This document shows positions 17,043-26,411 of a stretch of 64,000 bases of DNA, one piece after another; position 1 is the stretch's first letter; each line of letters opens with the position of its first letter. The notes beneath the pieces are model-generated. The model was given only the letters and a program-made list of their open reading frames with translations. It was not told where the DNA came from and did no database searches. This DNA comes from Hyphomicrobiales bacterium (GTDB lineage Bacteria; Pseudomonadota; Alphaproteobacteria; Rhizobiales; Rhizobiaceae): contig UCLB01000008.1 in the NCBI GenBank assembly GCA_900473205.1, forward strand, positions 1-64,000. Reading direction: 5' to 3'. The position numbers and the translations under genes were made by a program.

Positions 17043-17618
17043 TTACTCGTCGTCGCCGTCCTGATCTGCATCTGGATCAAAGAAGTCTTCTGGGCGAAGA
17101 GCGTCTTCGTCAACGCCGTAGATGGCGTCAGCAGATGTGAGGCTTTCGCCCTTTGCCTGACGCTCGGCTTCTTCAGCAGAACGGGCAACGTTCAGTTCAA
17201 CCTGAAGCTCGACTTCCGAGTGCAGGTGAAGCGTAACGTTGTGCAGACCGATGGTCTTGATAGGCGTGTTGAGTTCGACCTGGTTGCGGCCGATGTTGAA
17301 GCCTTCGGCGCCGAGGATTTCAACGACGTCGCGTGCAGCAACAGAGCCGTACAGCTGGCCGGTTTCGCCAGCGGAGCGAACAACGATGAAGCTCTTGCCA
17401 GCCAGCGCGTCTGCAACTGTCTGTGCTTCGGACTTGCGCTCAAGGTTACGAGCTTCGAGCGTTGCGCGCTCGGATTCGAAACGGGTCTTGTTGGCAGCGT
17501 TGGCGCGAAGAGCCTTGCCCTGCGGCAGCAGGAAGTTACGTGCGTAGCCATCGCGAACCTTTACGGTTTCGCCCATCTGGCCAAGCTTGGCGATGCGTTC
17601 GAGAAGAATGACTTCCAT
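17043..17618 (-). CDS. rplI: 50S ribosomal protein L9
   Basis: A 191-residue L9. The start [36 protein letters not shown] is the N-terminal rRNA-binding domain with the family signature; the C-terminal domain follows a helical linker (residues about 42-75) and the protein ends in an acidic tail [11 protein letters not shown], about 40 residues longer than E. coli L9. The ATG at 17618 has GAAAGGATC before it; the open frame continues upstream through the DUF2232 gene but that part has no coding sense. It is the last gene of the rpsF-rpsR-DUF2232-rplI group. Confidence 0.97.
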   Translation of the reverse strand: MEVILLERIAKLGQMGETVKVRDGYARNFLLPQGKALRANAANKTRFESERATLEARNLERKSEAQTVADALAGKSFIVVRSAGETGQLYGSVAARDVVEILGAEGFNIGRNQVELNTPIKTIGLHNVTLHLHSEVELQVELNVARSAEEAERQAKGESLTSADAIYGVDEDALRPEDFFDPDADQDGDDE

Positions 17619-17632
17619 CTTCTTGATCCTTT

Positions 17633-18607
17633 CTAGTTGTCGGTTTCGTTTGTATTGTCGGTTTTCCGTGCCGGAGTAAGGGAGATCGTGCTGCGCACGT
17701 CGCTCAGACCCAGTACGAGAATGATGAGCAGCGGGAACATGAAGATCGCTGAAATATAGCTGAGAACCAGAACCGGCCAGCGCCAGTCCTTGCCCTTGGA
17801 ACGGTGGTGCAGGGAGGCATAACCCGCCATCAGGAAGCCCGCGCCGAATGTGCCGCAAATGACGGCTCCAATCATGGCCACGGTGCCGCCGACAAAGGTC
17901 AGCACGATGCCGCCGAGAAAAATGAAGATCGCATTGCGGTGCATGCGCAGCGCAGCGGCGATATCTTCGCGCGGACGCAGGCCCTTGCCGAAGGAGCGGA
18001 CCATGCGGCTTGCGAAATAATAGGCCGCAAACAGCATGATCACCCAAAGTCCGCCCTGGATCATCGGCAGCATCAGCACCAGCAGGGATTTCGTCTGCGC
18101 AAGCGCCGTCGCATCCGGTGTGAACGAAGCTTCGCGCGCCTGCACTGAGGCCATCATCACATCAACCAGCTGCGAAACGAGATCAGGGCCGTAGCCGATC
18201 ATCGTGCCGAGAATTATGACGGAGAGGGTGATGAGGCCGCACAGATGCAGCACGATGCCCGACAGCGGATACCACGCCATCAGATCATCCGGGCCGCCGA
18301 TTTCCGATGCGGGACGTGCGAGATTGGCGAGGTGAGACAGCCAGCCAGCAGGGACGAGCGTGAAGATCGCAATCGTTACTGCAAAGATCGGCGAAACGGC
18401 AAGCGCGCCAAGGAAGGCGGCGGAGAGAACGGCGACGATGGCCGCTGCATTGCCCCAGCCGAGACCGGCCACGAGAATGGGCATCGCGGAAGCGGCATAA
18501 AGCAGGAATGACATGGACGACTGTGCCGTTGCGCCAAGCGTCAGAAACGCGGCACATATGCCGGCGAGAACGCCGGAAATCAGCACTGTCTGGTTCAATC
18601 GTATCAA
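17633..18607 (-). CDS. DUF2232 inner-membrane protein
   Basis: A 324-residue multi-pass membrane protein with about eight hydrophobic segments, beginning [34 protein letters not shown] and ending with a short polar tail. It matches the DUF2232 (YybS-like) family by its N-terminal pattern and by its invariable position between rpsR and rplI in alphaproteobacteria. Its stop lies 14 bases before the rplI start, so both are co-transcribed. The function is unknown; the family resembles S-components of ECF transporters and YybS of Bacillus, but nothing here proves transport. Confidence 0.82.
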   Translation of the reverse strand: MIRLNQTVLISGVLAGICAAFLTLGATAQSSMSFLLYAASAMPILVAGLGWGNAAAIVAVLSAAFLGALAVSPIFAVTIAIFTLVPAGWLSHLANLARPASEIGGPDDLMAWYPLSGIVLHLCGLITLSVIILGTMIGYGPDLVSQLVDVMMASVQAREASFTPDATALAQTKSLLVLMLPMIQGGLWVIMLFAAYYFASRMVRSFGKGLRPREDIAAALRMHRNAIFIFLGGIVLTFVGGTVAMIGAVICGTFGAGFLMAGYASLHHRSKGKDWRWPVLVLSYISAIFMFPLLIILVLGLSDVRSTISLTPARKTDNTNETDN

Positions 18608-18758
18608 CGTCGCTGTCCTGCCCAGAATTTGGTAGCAGTTAGAGGATGGCTTAGAGCCTGATCCCCAACATGGGTTTTAGTGTTTGGTCGATCCGCGCCC
18701 AACGCGGAAGGATATTGAAGTCTCGACTCGCTGATTAAGAGTCAGCTGCTTCGAGAAG

Positions 18759-18790
18759 AAAAACGAGGCCGCGCCAAAGCGCAGCCTCGT
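18759..18790 (-). terminator. Rho-independent terminator after rpsR
   Basis: On the minus strand ACGAGGC-GCGC-type arms (12 bp with one mismatch) enclose a short loop, and five T follow. It starts 9 bases after the rpsR stop. It separates the two ribosomal genes from the DUF2232-rplI pair, so partial read-through or a second promoter is needed. Confidence 0.8.
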
Positions 18791-18799
18791 CAGTGTCAA

Positions 18800-19048
18800 T
18801 TAAGACAGAACGTAAGGCAGCAGGCCGAGGAAACGAGCGCGCTTGATCGCCTGAGCGAGTTCGCGCTGCTTCTTCTGCGAAACAGCTGTGATACGGGAAG
18901 GAACGATCTTGCCACGCTCGGAAATGTAGCGCTGCAGAAGACGTACGTCCTTGTAGTCGATCTTCGGAGCGTTAGCGCCGGAGAAAGGGCACGTCTTGCG
19001 ACGGCGGTGGAACGGGCGGCGTGCCTGAGAAGAAGATGCGTCAGCCAT
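18800..19048 (-). CDS. rpsR: 30S ribosomal protein S18
   Basis: An 82-residue S18 of the small-subunit platform, where it pairs with S6. The body [51 protein letters not shown] is the family signature; the basic N-terminus includes one cysteine (RRKTCPFSG), a remnant of the zinc-binding form. It lies 12 bases after rpsF. The start codon is preceded by AAGGAG. Confidence 0.98.
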   Translation of the reverse strand: MADASSSQARRPFHRRRKTCPFSGANAPKIDYKDVRLLQRYISERGKIVPSRITAVSQKKQRELAQAIKRARFLGLLPYVLS

Positions 19049-19060
19049 TATATATGCTCC

Positions 19061-19531
19061 TTATGCACGGTCTTCGCGCGGACGGCGCGGACGGTCTTCA
19101 CGGTCGCCGAAGCCACCTTCACGCGGCGGGCGAGGGCCACGGTCGAAACCGCCTTCACGCGGGCCACGGTCAGGACGGTCGCCGTCACGGCGTGGACGGT
19201 CGTCGCGATCGCGCTTCTGCATCATTGCAGACGGACCTTCTTCGTGGGCTTCCACGGCGATGGTCATGTAACGAAGAACGTCTTCGTTGATGCGCATCTG
19301 ACGCTCGATTTCGTGGATAGCCGGTGCCGGAGCATCGATGTCCATCAGAGCGTAGTGAGCCTTGCGGTTCTTCTTGATGCGGTATGTCAGGGACTTCAGA
19401 CCCCAGTTTTCGACGCGTCCGACTTTACCGCCGAACGATTCGATAACACCCTTGTACTGCTCGACAAGTGCGTCGACCTGCTGGGCAGTGATATCCTGCC
19501 GGGCAAGGAAGATGTGTTCGTAAAGAGCCAT
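19061..19531 (-). CDS. rpsF: 30S ribosomal protein S6 with long Arg/Gly-rich tail
   Basis: A 156-residue S6. Residues 1-95 are the ferredoxin-like fold ([33 protein letters not shown]). From about residue 107 to the end the protein consists of Asp/Arg/Pro/Gly clusters with the unit RGPR(E/P)PREGGF-like repeats, a low-complexity tail of about 50 residues not present in E. coli S6. It is the first gene of the S6-S18 operon; 288 bases upstream to the next gene leave room for promoter and leader. S6-S18 autoregulatory leaders are known in many bacteria but I could not fold one here with confidence. Confidence 0.97.
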   Translation of the reverse strand: MALYEHIFLARQDITAQQVDALVEQYKGVIESFGGKVGRVENWGLKSLTYRIKKNRKAHYALMDIDAPAPAIHEIERQMRINEDVLRYMTIAVEAHEEGPSAMMQKRDRDDRPRRDGDRPDRGPREGGFDRGPRPPREGGFGDREDRPRRPREDRA

Positions 19532-19819
19532 TTAAGCTTTGCCTTTCTTGCGTTTCATTCATCACCCGGCAACGGCGCTAAGCCTCAACGACTGCTCCTG
19601 TTTGGCAAAAGCCAAGGGCAAGAAAAGCGTTGTTCGAGACGGTCGAGAGCGGAGACACGGGAGGCCGGAAAAACCTTATGGTTCCTGCTGTTTCGTAAAC
19701 GAAACCAGCCCTCCGTTCAGCCACCAGCCAATTGGACCGGGTGTTGTGAACAGCGCGCTTATACGGATTTCTCGTAAGAATGCAAGCGCGCTGTCCTAAA
19801 AAGCTAGGGAATGCGGTTC

Positions 19820-20863
19820 TTAGATCGCCATCGGATATTGCCGGTGAATATCCGCAATGCTCTTCAGCAAATCGTCGGAAAGCTTGACGTCAGCCGCCGC
19901 GATATCCGTCTTCAGCTGTTCCATGGTCGTCGCGCCTATGATGGAGGCAGCCATGAAGGGGCGGGACAGCGTAAATGCTATGGCAAGCTGTGCCGGATCG
20001 ATGCCGTGCTCATAGGCCAGTTCGAGATAAGCCTTGACCGGCGCTTCCTGCAACGGCTGTAGGCGACCGCCAATATCCTTGTTGATCGAACCGCGTGAGC
20101 CTTCAGGGCGGGCGCCGCTCTGGTATTTGCCAGTCAGGATGCCGCCAGCCAGTGGGGAATAGGCCAGAAGCCCAACATTCTCATGGTGCGCGACTTCGGC
20201 CAGGTCGAGATCGAAGGCGCGGTAGAGCAGGTTATATTCGTTCTGGATGGAGGCGACGCGCGGCAGACCGTTGGCTTCGGCGATGTCGATGTATTTCTGG
20301 GTGCCCCAGGCGCTTTCATTGGAAAGGCCGATGGCGCGGATTTTGCCAGCCTTGACCAATTCGCCCAATGTTTCCAGCTTTTCGGTGATTTCCGACAGTG
20401 TCTTTTCGGTGTTCTGCGTTGAGGCATCGAAACCCCATACACCACGGAAATGGTAGGTGCCGCGGTTGGGCCAGTGGATCTGGTAGAGGTCGATATAATC
20501 GGTCTTCAGGCGGGCAAGGCTGGTATCGACGGCTTCGCGAATGGAGGCGGCATCGATATCGCGGCCACCTCTGATGTAATCACGACCGGAGCCTGCGACC
20601 TTGGTGGCCAGCACGATATCCTTGCGCTTGCCGGTCTTCTGGAACCATGTGCCGATATATTCTTCGGTGCGACCCTGCGTTTCTGCCGAAACAGGCGTGG
20701 TGGGGTAGAGTTCGGCGGTGTCGAAGAAATTGACGCCGTTTTCGACGGCATAATCCATCTGTTCGTGCGCTTCGGCCTCGGTGTTCTGCGTGCCCCACGT
20801 CATGGTGCCGAGGCAGATTTCCGACACGGAAATGCCCGTACGTCCAAGGGTATTATGTTTCAT
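19820..20863 (-). CDS. aldo/keto reductase, Tas-like
   Basis: A 347-residue NADPH-dependent TIM-barrel reductase. The catalytic tetrad is visible: Asp48 and Tyr53 in FFDTAELYP, Lys in VLATKVAGSG, His in YQIHWPNRG. The insertion with RDYIRGGRDID and the Trp-rich GTYHFRGVWGFDAS segment are as in E. coli Tas, to which the whole protein appears close. The physiological substrate is unknown. The gene is divergent from the Nramp-type transporter with 249 bases between them; no functional link is evident. Confidence 0.9.
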   Translation of the reverse strand: MKHNTLGRTGISVSEICLGTMTWGTQNTEAEAHEQMDYAVENGVNFFDTAELYPTTPVSAETQGRTEEYIGTWFQKTGKRKDIVLATKVAGSGRDYIRGGRDIDAASIREAVDTSLARLKTDYIDLYQIHWPNRGTYHFRGVWGFDASTQNTEKTLSEITEKLETLGELVKAGKIRAIGLSNESAWGTQKYIDIAEANGLPRVASIQNEYNLLYRAFDLDLAEVAHHENVGLLAYSPLAGGILTGKYQSGARPEGSRGSINKDIGGRLQPLQEAPVKAYLELAYEHGIDPAQLAIAFTLSRPFMAASIIGATTMEQLKTDIAAADVKLSDDLLKSIADIHRQYPMAI

Positions 20864-21112
20864 GGAAATGTCCTGATGCTTGGCTGATGGCTTTGGAAGG
20901 TGCTGTGGAGACTAGCCGCGATTTGGCCGAGCGCAAGAAAAAACATTCCGGAAAATTCGATGCTTATGGCGGTTTTCGAGCGATTTATCGTCCAAGGGTA
21001 GTAATCGTGCTTCTGTTTATGTCAAAACGGGGACGTATTTCCCTTTTGGCGCGCAACCATCTCCTGCCGTGTGCATTTGGGTTCGATCATAAACCAGCGC
21101 GGAGGACCGTGA

Positions 21113-22396
21113 ATGACAGACAGTGCAGCAATTGCGCAGCCGACAACAATTGATGATAAGGCGGTGCCGCCAGCAACCGGGCGATGGAAACTCATCGGCC
21201 CCGGCATCGTGGCTGCCGCTACCGGTGTTGGCGCTGGTGACCTCGTTGCTACGTTGATCGCCGGTTCCCGATTCGGTTATGCGCTTTTGTGGGCTGCCGT
21301 TCTCGGCTGCATCGTGAAGATCGCACTGGCGGAAGGTTCCGCGCGCTACCATCTGGCTACCGGTTCCACCATGCTGGAAGGCTGGCGCTCGCTGGGCAAA
21401 TGGACGAGTTGGTATTTCGGCATTTACATCATGGTCTGGGGCTTCGTGTATGGCGCCACGGCCATGAGCGCCACGGCCCTGCCGCTCGCCGTCTTCTTCC
21501 CATCCGTGCCGCTTTGGATGTGGGCTGTGCTGACCGGGCTTTCCTGTGCCGCTTTCGTGGCCTTCAATCGCTATGAAGCCTTCGAAACCGTCATGAAGAT
21601 TTTCATTGGCATCATGTTCGTCATCGTGATCGGCATCGCCATCATGGTCTCGCCGAATGTGGGTGAAGCCGTGACGGGTCTTATCCCGACAATCCCCGAA
21701 GGATCGGCCATCTATACGCTGGGCCTCATCGGCGGTGTGGGTGGCACCATCACCATGGCATCCTATGGTTATTGGGTAAATGCCAAGGGCTGGCGCACGC
21801 CGGCCTGGATGGGTGTGATGCGGCTGGATAACCGCGTCGCCTATATCGTCACCGGCATGTTCGTCGTGGCCATGCTCATCATCGGTGCCGAGTTGCTTTA
21901 TGCCTCGCAGATTGCGCTTTCGACTGGCGATCGCGGCCTTCTGGATCTCGACCGCGTGCTGGAAGAACGATTCGGCAGCACCATGTCCACTCTGTTCCTG
22001 ATCGGCTTCTTCGCCACGGCAGTTTCTTCGGTGCTGGGCGTATGGCAGGGCGTGTCCATGCTGTTCGCGGATTTCGTGCGCGGTATCAAAGGCGAAACCG
22101 GTACCCGCGAAGGGCTGGAAAAGACACCTGCCTTCCGCTTCTACCTGTTCTGGCTGACGATCCCGCCCATGGTGCTGCTGTTTCTGGGACGCCCATTCCT
22201 GCTCGTCATTATATATGGCGCGCTCGGAGCCTTCTTCATGCCGTTCCTGGCTCTGACGCTGATCTGGCTTCTCAACTCGTCACGCGTGCCGAAAGAGTGG
22301 CGCAGCGGCTGGCTGTCCAACGGTCTGTTGGGCATTTCCGCTCTGCTGTTCATTGTACTCTGCATCAGCGAAGTGGTTGGCCTGTTTACCCGGTGA
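21113..22396 (+). CDS. divergent Nramp-family membrane transporter
   Basis: A 427-residue protein with about 11 hydrophobic helices. The opening WKLIGPGIVAAATGVGAGDLVATLIAGSRFGYALLW aligns with TM1-TM2 of Nramp, but where Mn/Fe transporters have the ion-binding DPGN motif this one has VGAGD (residues 39-43), and the TM6 MPHN motif is replaced by GTITMASYG (212-219). It thus belongs to the broad COG1914 group but not to canonical MntH; the transported ion is uncertain. GGAGGACC precedes the ATG. No metal-regulator box was recognised upstream. Confidence 0.82.
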   Translation: MTDSAAIAQPTTIDDKAVPPATGRWKLIGPGIVAAATGVGAGDLVATLIAGSRFGYALLWAAVLGCIVKIALAEGSARYHLATGSTMLEGWRSLGKWTSWYFGIYIMVWGFVYGATAMSATALPLAVFFPSVPLWMWAVLTGLSCAAFVAFNRYEAFETVMKIFIGIMFVIVIGIAIMVSPNVGEAVTGLIPTIPEGSAIYTLGLIGGVGGTITMASYGYWVNAKGWRTPAWMGVMRLDNRVAYIVTGMFVVAMLIIGAELLYASQIALSTGDRGLLDLDRVLEERFGSTMSTLFLIGFFATAVSSVLGVWQGVSMLFADFVRGIKGETGTREGLEKTPAFRFYLFWLTIPPMVLLFLGRPFLLVIIYGALGAFFMPFLALTLIWLLNSSRVPKEWRSGWLSNGLLGISALLFIVLCISEVVGLFTR

Positions 22397-22515
22397 GGCG
22401 GCGATTGCAGGGTGTGAGAGGTGGACAGACACTTGGCGCACCCCGCAAAGCCTTGACTCTGTGGGCGGGAATGTGAATGGAAGTCCCCAAGAAAATAAGA
22501 GAAGGGATGGATCCC

Positions 22516-23460
22516 ATGGCTATTGCATTCACATTTCCGGGTCAGGGCAGCCAGGCTGTCGGCATGGGCAAGGAGCTTGCCGAGAACTTCGCAGAGGCGC
22601 GTGCCGTCTTTGAAGAGGTTGATGAGGCGCTTGGCCAGAAGCTTTCCGACATCATGTGGAACGGCCCGGAAGAGACGCTGACGCTGACGGCAAATGCCCA
22701 GCCAGCGCTGATGGCCGTTTCCGTCGCTGTCATGCGGGTTCTGGAAGCACGCGGGCTGAAGCTTGCCGACAAGGTATCCTATGTTGCCGGTCACTCGCTC
22801 GGCGAATATTCTGCGCTTTGCGCTGCCGGAACATTCTCCCTTTCCGATACGGCCCGTCTGCTGCGCATTCGCGGCAATGCCATGCAGGCCGCAGTGCCAG
22901 TGGGTGAGGGCGCCATGGCCGCCATCATCGGTCTGGAACACGGCGATGTAGAAGCCATCTGCAAGGAAGCCGCTATTGGCGGCGTCTGCCAGATCGCCAA
23001 TGACAATGGCGGTGGACAGCTGGTTATCTCCGGCTCCAAGGTTCCGGTTGAAAAGGCTGCGGCACTGGCATCCGAGAAAGGCGCAAAGCGCGCCATCATG
23101 CTGCCTGTGTCAGCACCCTTCCATTCCGCGCTGATGGCTCCTGCTGCTGATGCCATGCGTGAAGCGCTGGCGGCTGTGGATAAGAAAAGCCCGGTCGTGC
23201 CTGTCATCGCCAATGTGCGTGCAGCACCCGTATCGGATGCCGAAGAGATTGCCAGACTGCTGGTCGAGCAGGTAACGGGCCAGGTTCGCTGGCGCGAAAC
23301 CGTGGAGTGGTTTGCGGCAAACGATGTTACGACACTCTACGAAATCGGTTCCGGCAAGGTGCTGACGGGTCTTGCCCGCCGCATCGACAAGACGGTGAAC
23401 GGCGTTGCCGTTGGCACGCCTGCCGATATCGATGCTGCACTCGCAACACTTCTCGGCTGA
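22516..23460 (+). CDS. fabD: malonyl-CoA:ACP transacylase
   Basis: Loads malonyl onto acyl carrier protein for fatty-acid synthesis. The 314-residue product has the oxyanion motif FPGQGSQ at 7-13, the nucleophile Ser94 in AGHSLGEYSA, and the second active-site region SAPFHSALM with the catalytic His. The ATG at 22516 is chosen because AAGGGA lies 8 bases before it and because the protein then begins at the conserved MAIAFTFPGQG; an in-frame start 13 codons upstream lacks a site. It starts the fab cluster; fabG follows 29 bases later. Confidence 0.97.
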   Translation: MAIAFTFPGQGSQAVGMGKELAENFAEARAVFEEVDEALGQKLSDIMWNGPEETLTLTANAQPALMAVSVAVMRVLEARGLKLADKVSYVAGHSLGEYSALCAAGTFSLSDTARLLRIRGNAMQAAVPVGEGAMAAIIGLEHGDVEAICKEAAIGGVCQIANDNGGGQLVISGSKVPVEKAAALASEKGAKRAIMLPVSAPFHSALMAPAADAMREALAAVDKKSPVVPVIANVRAAPVSDAEEIARLLVEQVTGQVRWRETVEWFAANDVTTLYEIGSGKVLTGLARRIDKTVNGVAVGTPADIDAALATLLG

Positions 23461-23489
23461 GTTATAAAGATAGACAAAGGATAAACATC

Positions 23490-24227
23490 ATGTTTGATCT
23501 GACCGGCCGCAAGGCTCTCATTACAGGTGCAACCGGCGGCATCGGCGAAGAAATCGCTCGCACGCTGCATGCACAGGGTGCAACGGTTGGCCTTCACGGC
23601 ACCCGCGTCGAAAAGCTGGAGGCGCTTGCGTCCGAGCTTGGCGAGCGCGTCAAGATTTTCCCGGCCAACCTTGCCGACCGCGCCGAAGTTAAGGCGCTGG
23701 GCGAAAAGGCCGAGGCCGAACTGGAAGGCGTCGATATTCTCGTCAACAATGCTGGCATCACCAAGGACGGCCTGTTCGTTCGCATGAGCGATGAGGACTG
23801 GGACAATGTTATCGAGGTGAACCTCACCTCCATGTTCCGCCTGACGCGCGAGCTGACGCATCCGATGATGCGCCGCCGTTTTGGCCGCATCATCAACATC
23901 ACATCCATCGTTGGCGTAACCGGAAATCCGGGCCAGGCCAACTACTGCGCTTCCAAGGCCGGTATGATCGGCTTTTCGAAGTCGCTGGCGCAGGAAATCG
24001 CCACACGCAACGTGACCGTCAACTGCGTGGCACCGGGTTTCATCGAAAGCGCGATGACCGGCAAGCTGAACGACAAGCAGAAAGAAGCCATCATGGGTGC
24101 CATTCCCATGAAGCGTATGGGCACCGGCGCGGAGATCGCTTCGGCTGTTCTTTACCTTGCTTCCAACGAGGCAAGCTATATGACGGGCCAGACGCTGCAC
24201 GTAAACGGCGGTATGGCGATGATCTAA
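23490..24227 (+). CDS. fabG: 3-oxoacyl-ACP reductase
   Basis: NADPH-dependent SDR reducing 3-oxoacyl-ACP in the elongation cycle. The 245-residue protein has TGATGGIG at 12-19, NNAG at 86-89 and the catalytic Ser139, Tyr152, Lys156 (YCASK). The C-terminus TGQTLHVNGGMAM is the FabG hallmark. ATG 23490 is preceded by AAAGGA; the frame is open much farther upstream into fabD but that has no coding support. Co-transcribed with fabD; a 286-base gap with room for a promoter separates it from acpP. Confidence 0.97.
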   Translation: MFDLTGRKALITGATGGIGEEIARTLHAQGATVGLHGTRVEKLEALASELGERVKIFPANLADRAEVKALGEKAEAELEGVDILVNNAGITKDGLFVRMSDEDWDNVIEVNLTSMFRLTRELTHPMMRRRFGRIINITSIVGVTGNPGQANYCASKAGMIGFSKSLAQEIATRNVTVNCVAPGFIESAMTGKLNDKQKEAIMGAIPMKRMGTGAEIASAVLYLASNEASYMTGQTLHVNGGMAMI

Positions 24228-24513
24228 CAGCCTTGCCCGCGGCACGCCGTTGAGAAAATTGCCTGTAGAGCAAGATGGTTAGCACTATTTTAAGGCTTTT
24301 TTCTCCCCGGAAACCGTGTTAAGCGGGCGAAGACTGTGAACAGTCGTCCCGGAAACAAAAGCGACCGTTGCGATTTCTTGGCGCGATGTTTAGCTTGAAC
24401 CGGGTTGAACGGGTTTGCCCACGGTGCCTGCCTTGAAAGGCGCTTGGGGGTTTTAACAGGGCAGGGTGTCTTAAGAAGGCATTCCTTTCAAAGTAAAGGT
24501 CGAGGAAACCGAC

Positions 24514-24750
24514 ATGAGCGATATCGCAGAACGCGTAAAGAAAATTGTAGTTGATCATCTTGGCGTTGACGCCGAAAAAGTCGTTGAAGGCGCAAGCTTC
24601 ATCGACGATCTGGGCGCTGACTCGCTCGACACCGTTGAACTGGTTATGGCGTTCGAAGAAGAATTCGGCGTTGAAATTCCAGACGACGCAGCTGACTCGA
24701 TCCTGACTGTGGGCGACGCTGTAAAGTTCATCGAAAAGGCTCAGGCCTGA
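24514..24750 (+). CDS. acpP: acyl carrier protein
   Basis: A 78-residue acidic four-helix carrier. Ser37 in GADSLDTVE is the phosphopantetheine site. Helix 2 [20 protein letters not shown] and the length fit the fatty-acid synthesis ACP exactly. It is flanked by a 286-base leader region upstream and by two hairpins downstream, so it can be made in large excess over fabG and fabF, as is known for ACP in other bacteria. Confidence 0.98.
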   Translation: MSDIAERVKKIVVDHLGVDAEKVVEGASFIDDLGADSLDTVELVMAFEEEFGVEIPDDAADSILTVGDAVKFIEKAQA

Positions 24751-24766
24751 TCGATTGAATAAAAAA

Positions 24767-24820
24767 GGGAAGGCATCTGCCTTCCCGATATGGCCCGGCC
24801 AGTCCGGGCCAATATTTTAT
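24767..24820 (+). terminator. two consecutive hairpins between acpP and fabF
   Basis: The first hairpin pairs GGGAAGGC with GCCTTCCC around ATCT (24767-24786) without a T tract. The second pairs GGCCCGG with CCGGGCC around CCAGT (24792-24810) and is followed by AATATTTTAT. Together they look like a partial terminator that uncouples acpP from fabF. Confidence 0.6.
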
Positions 24821-24892
24821 CCTGCGGCGCTCGGCATCGCGCGAGTGCTGTAAATAGCATAGCGATGATTGGATAAGGGCGGAGCATTAGCG

Positions 24893-26161
24893 ATGAGACG
24901 TGTCGTTATCACCGGTACCGGCATGGTATCTCCTCTTGGCTGCGGAACGGAAATTACCTGGGAACGGCTTCTGGCCGGCCAAAATGGTGCGCGTCTCGTA
25001 ACCGAGTTCGAGGTTGACGATCTTCCTGCAAAAATCGCCTGCCGCATTCCCGTCGGTGACGGTTCCAACGGAACCTTCAATGCCGATGACTGGATGGAGC
25101 CCAAGGAACAGCGCAAGGTCGATCCCTTCATCGTCTACGGCATGGCCGCAGCCGAAATGGCGTTGATCGACGCTGGCTGGCATCCATCCACCGGAACCGA
25201 CGAAGACCAGATCATGACCGGCGTCCTGATTGGCTCCGGCATCGGCGGTCTCGAAGGCATTGTAGAGGCGGGCTATACGCTGCGCGACAAGGGCCCGCGC
25301 CGCATTTCTCCATTCTTCATTCCCGGTCGTCTGATCAATCTCATTTCCGGCCAGGTTTCCATTCGCCACAAGCTGCGCGGACCCAACCACTCGGTCGTTA
25401 CCGCATGCTCCACCGGTGCGCATGCCATCGGCGATGCAGCCCGGCTGATCATGCTCGGCGATGCCGATGTGATGGTCGCAGGTGGCGCGGAATCCCCTGT
25501 CTGCCGTATTTCACTTGCGGGTTTTGCCGCCTGCAAGGCGCTGTCCACCCAGCACAATGACGATCCGCAAAAGGCCTCGCGCCCCTATGACAAGGACCGT
25601 GATGGTTTCGTCATGGGTGAGGGTGCCGGTATCGTCGTTCTGGAAGAACTGGAACACGCCAAGGCGCGCGGCGCGAAGATTTATGCCGAAGTCGTGGGCT
25701 ATGGCCTGTCAGGCGACGCATTCCACATCACGGCTCCGTCCGAAGATGGTGAAGGCGCTTACCGCTGCATGTCCATGGCGCTGAAGCGCGCAGGATTGAC
25801 GCCAGCGGATGTCGATTACATCAATGCCCATGGCACATCGACCATGGCCGACACCATCGAGCTTGGCGCTGTCGAGCGTCTGGTGGGCGATGCGGCCTCG
25901 AAGATTTCCATGTCTTCCACCAAGTCTGCGACCGGCCATTTGCTGGGTGCCGCTGGCGCCATCGAAGCCATCTTCGCCACGCTTGCCATCCGCGACAATA
26001 TCGTGCCGCCAACGCTCAATCTCGACAATCCCGATGTCGAGACGGCCATCGATCTGGTGCCGCATAAGGCGCGCAAGCGCACCGTCAACGTGGCGCTGTC
26101 CAACTCCTTCGGTTTCGGCGGCACCAACGCATCGCTCGTGCTTCGCCGTTACGAAGCGTAA
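24893..26161 (+). CDS. fabF: 3-oxoacyl-ACP synthase II
   Basis: Condensing enzyme of fatty-acid elongation, 422 residues. The thiolase-fold triad is present: Cys172 in TACSTGAHAIG, His in NAHGTSTM and His in SATGHLLGAAG; the C-terminus NSFGFGGTNASLVL is typical. ATG 24893 (MRRVVITGTG) is taken as start; a TTG eight codons upstream would add unrelated residues. Rhizobia also carry FabF-like NodE, but the location next to acpP and fabG points to the housekeeping enzyme. Confidence 0.96.
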   Translation: MRRVVITGTGMVSPLGCGTEITWERLLAGQNGARLVTEFEVDDLPAKIACRIPVGDGSNGTFNADDWMEPKEQRKVDPFIVYGMAAAEMALIDAGWHPSTGTDEDQIMTGVLIGSGIGGLEGIVEAGYTLRDKGPRRISPFFIPGRLINLISGQVSIRHKLRGPNHSVVTACSTGAHAIGDAARLIMLGDADVMVAGGAESPVCRISLAGFAACKALSTQHNDDPQKASRPYDKDRDGFVMGEGAGIVVLEELEHAKARGAKIYAEVVGYGLSGDAFHITAPSEDGEGAYRCMSMALKRAGLTPADVDYINAHGTSTMADTIELGAVERLVGDAASKISMSSTKSATGHLLGAAGAIEAIFATLAIRDNIVPPTLNLDNPDVETAIDLVPHKARKRTVNVALSNSFGFGGTNASLVLRRYEA

Positions 26162-26411
26162 AACCGCGCGGCTCTTGCCGTTTGGTCAGGAATCGCAGAC
26201 AAAGCATTGAGTTTTCCCGGTTAACAGCCGGGACATTCATCTTCGCTGCTCGATTTGGCAGCGTTTGAGAGCGGAAAGGTCGCTGTCTTTGGAAACGAAG
26301 ATGTGTTCGATGTTTCCCCGTCTACCGAGTGCAGAATAGCCTGCCGAACCTGTTTTTGCCGCATTGCCTGCTCAAATAGCCGCTGTAATGCCGAACTGAA
26401 AAGGACCGCCG

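Noticed and set aside
17619-18047. Possible N-terminal extension of L9 through the DUF2232 gene
   Set aside because: The extension is in the wrong frame of an obvious membrane protein gene, while ATG 17618 has a strong ribosome site and the conserved L9 start.
19532-19640. S6-S18 autoregulatory leader before rpsF
   Set aside because: CCG-containing hairpin elements can be drawn but I could not fold a convincing version of the known motif by eye; a covariance-model search would be needed.
23307-23489. Possible N-terminal extension of FabG into fabD
   Set aside because: It overlaps the end of fabD in another frame; ATG 23490 with AAAGGA and the conserved MFDLTGRKALITGA start is better.
26216-26232. 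Terminator after fabF (CCCGG/CCGGG hairpin)
   Set aside because: Five pairs only and no T tract downstream on either strand.
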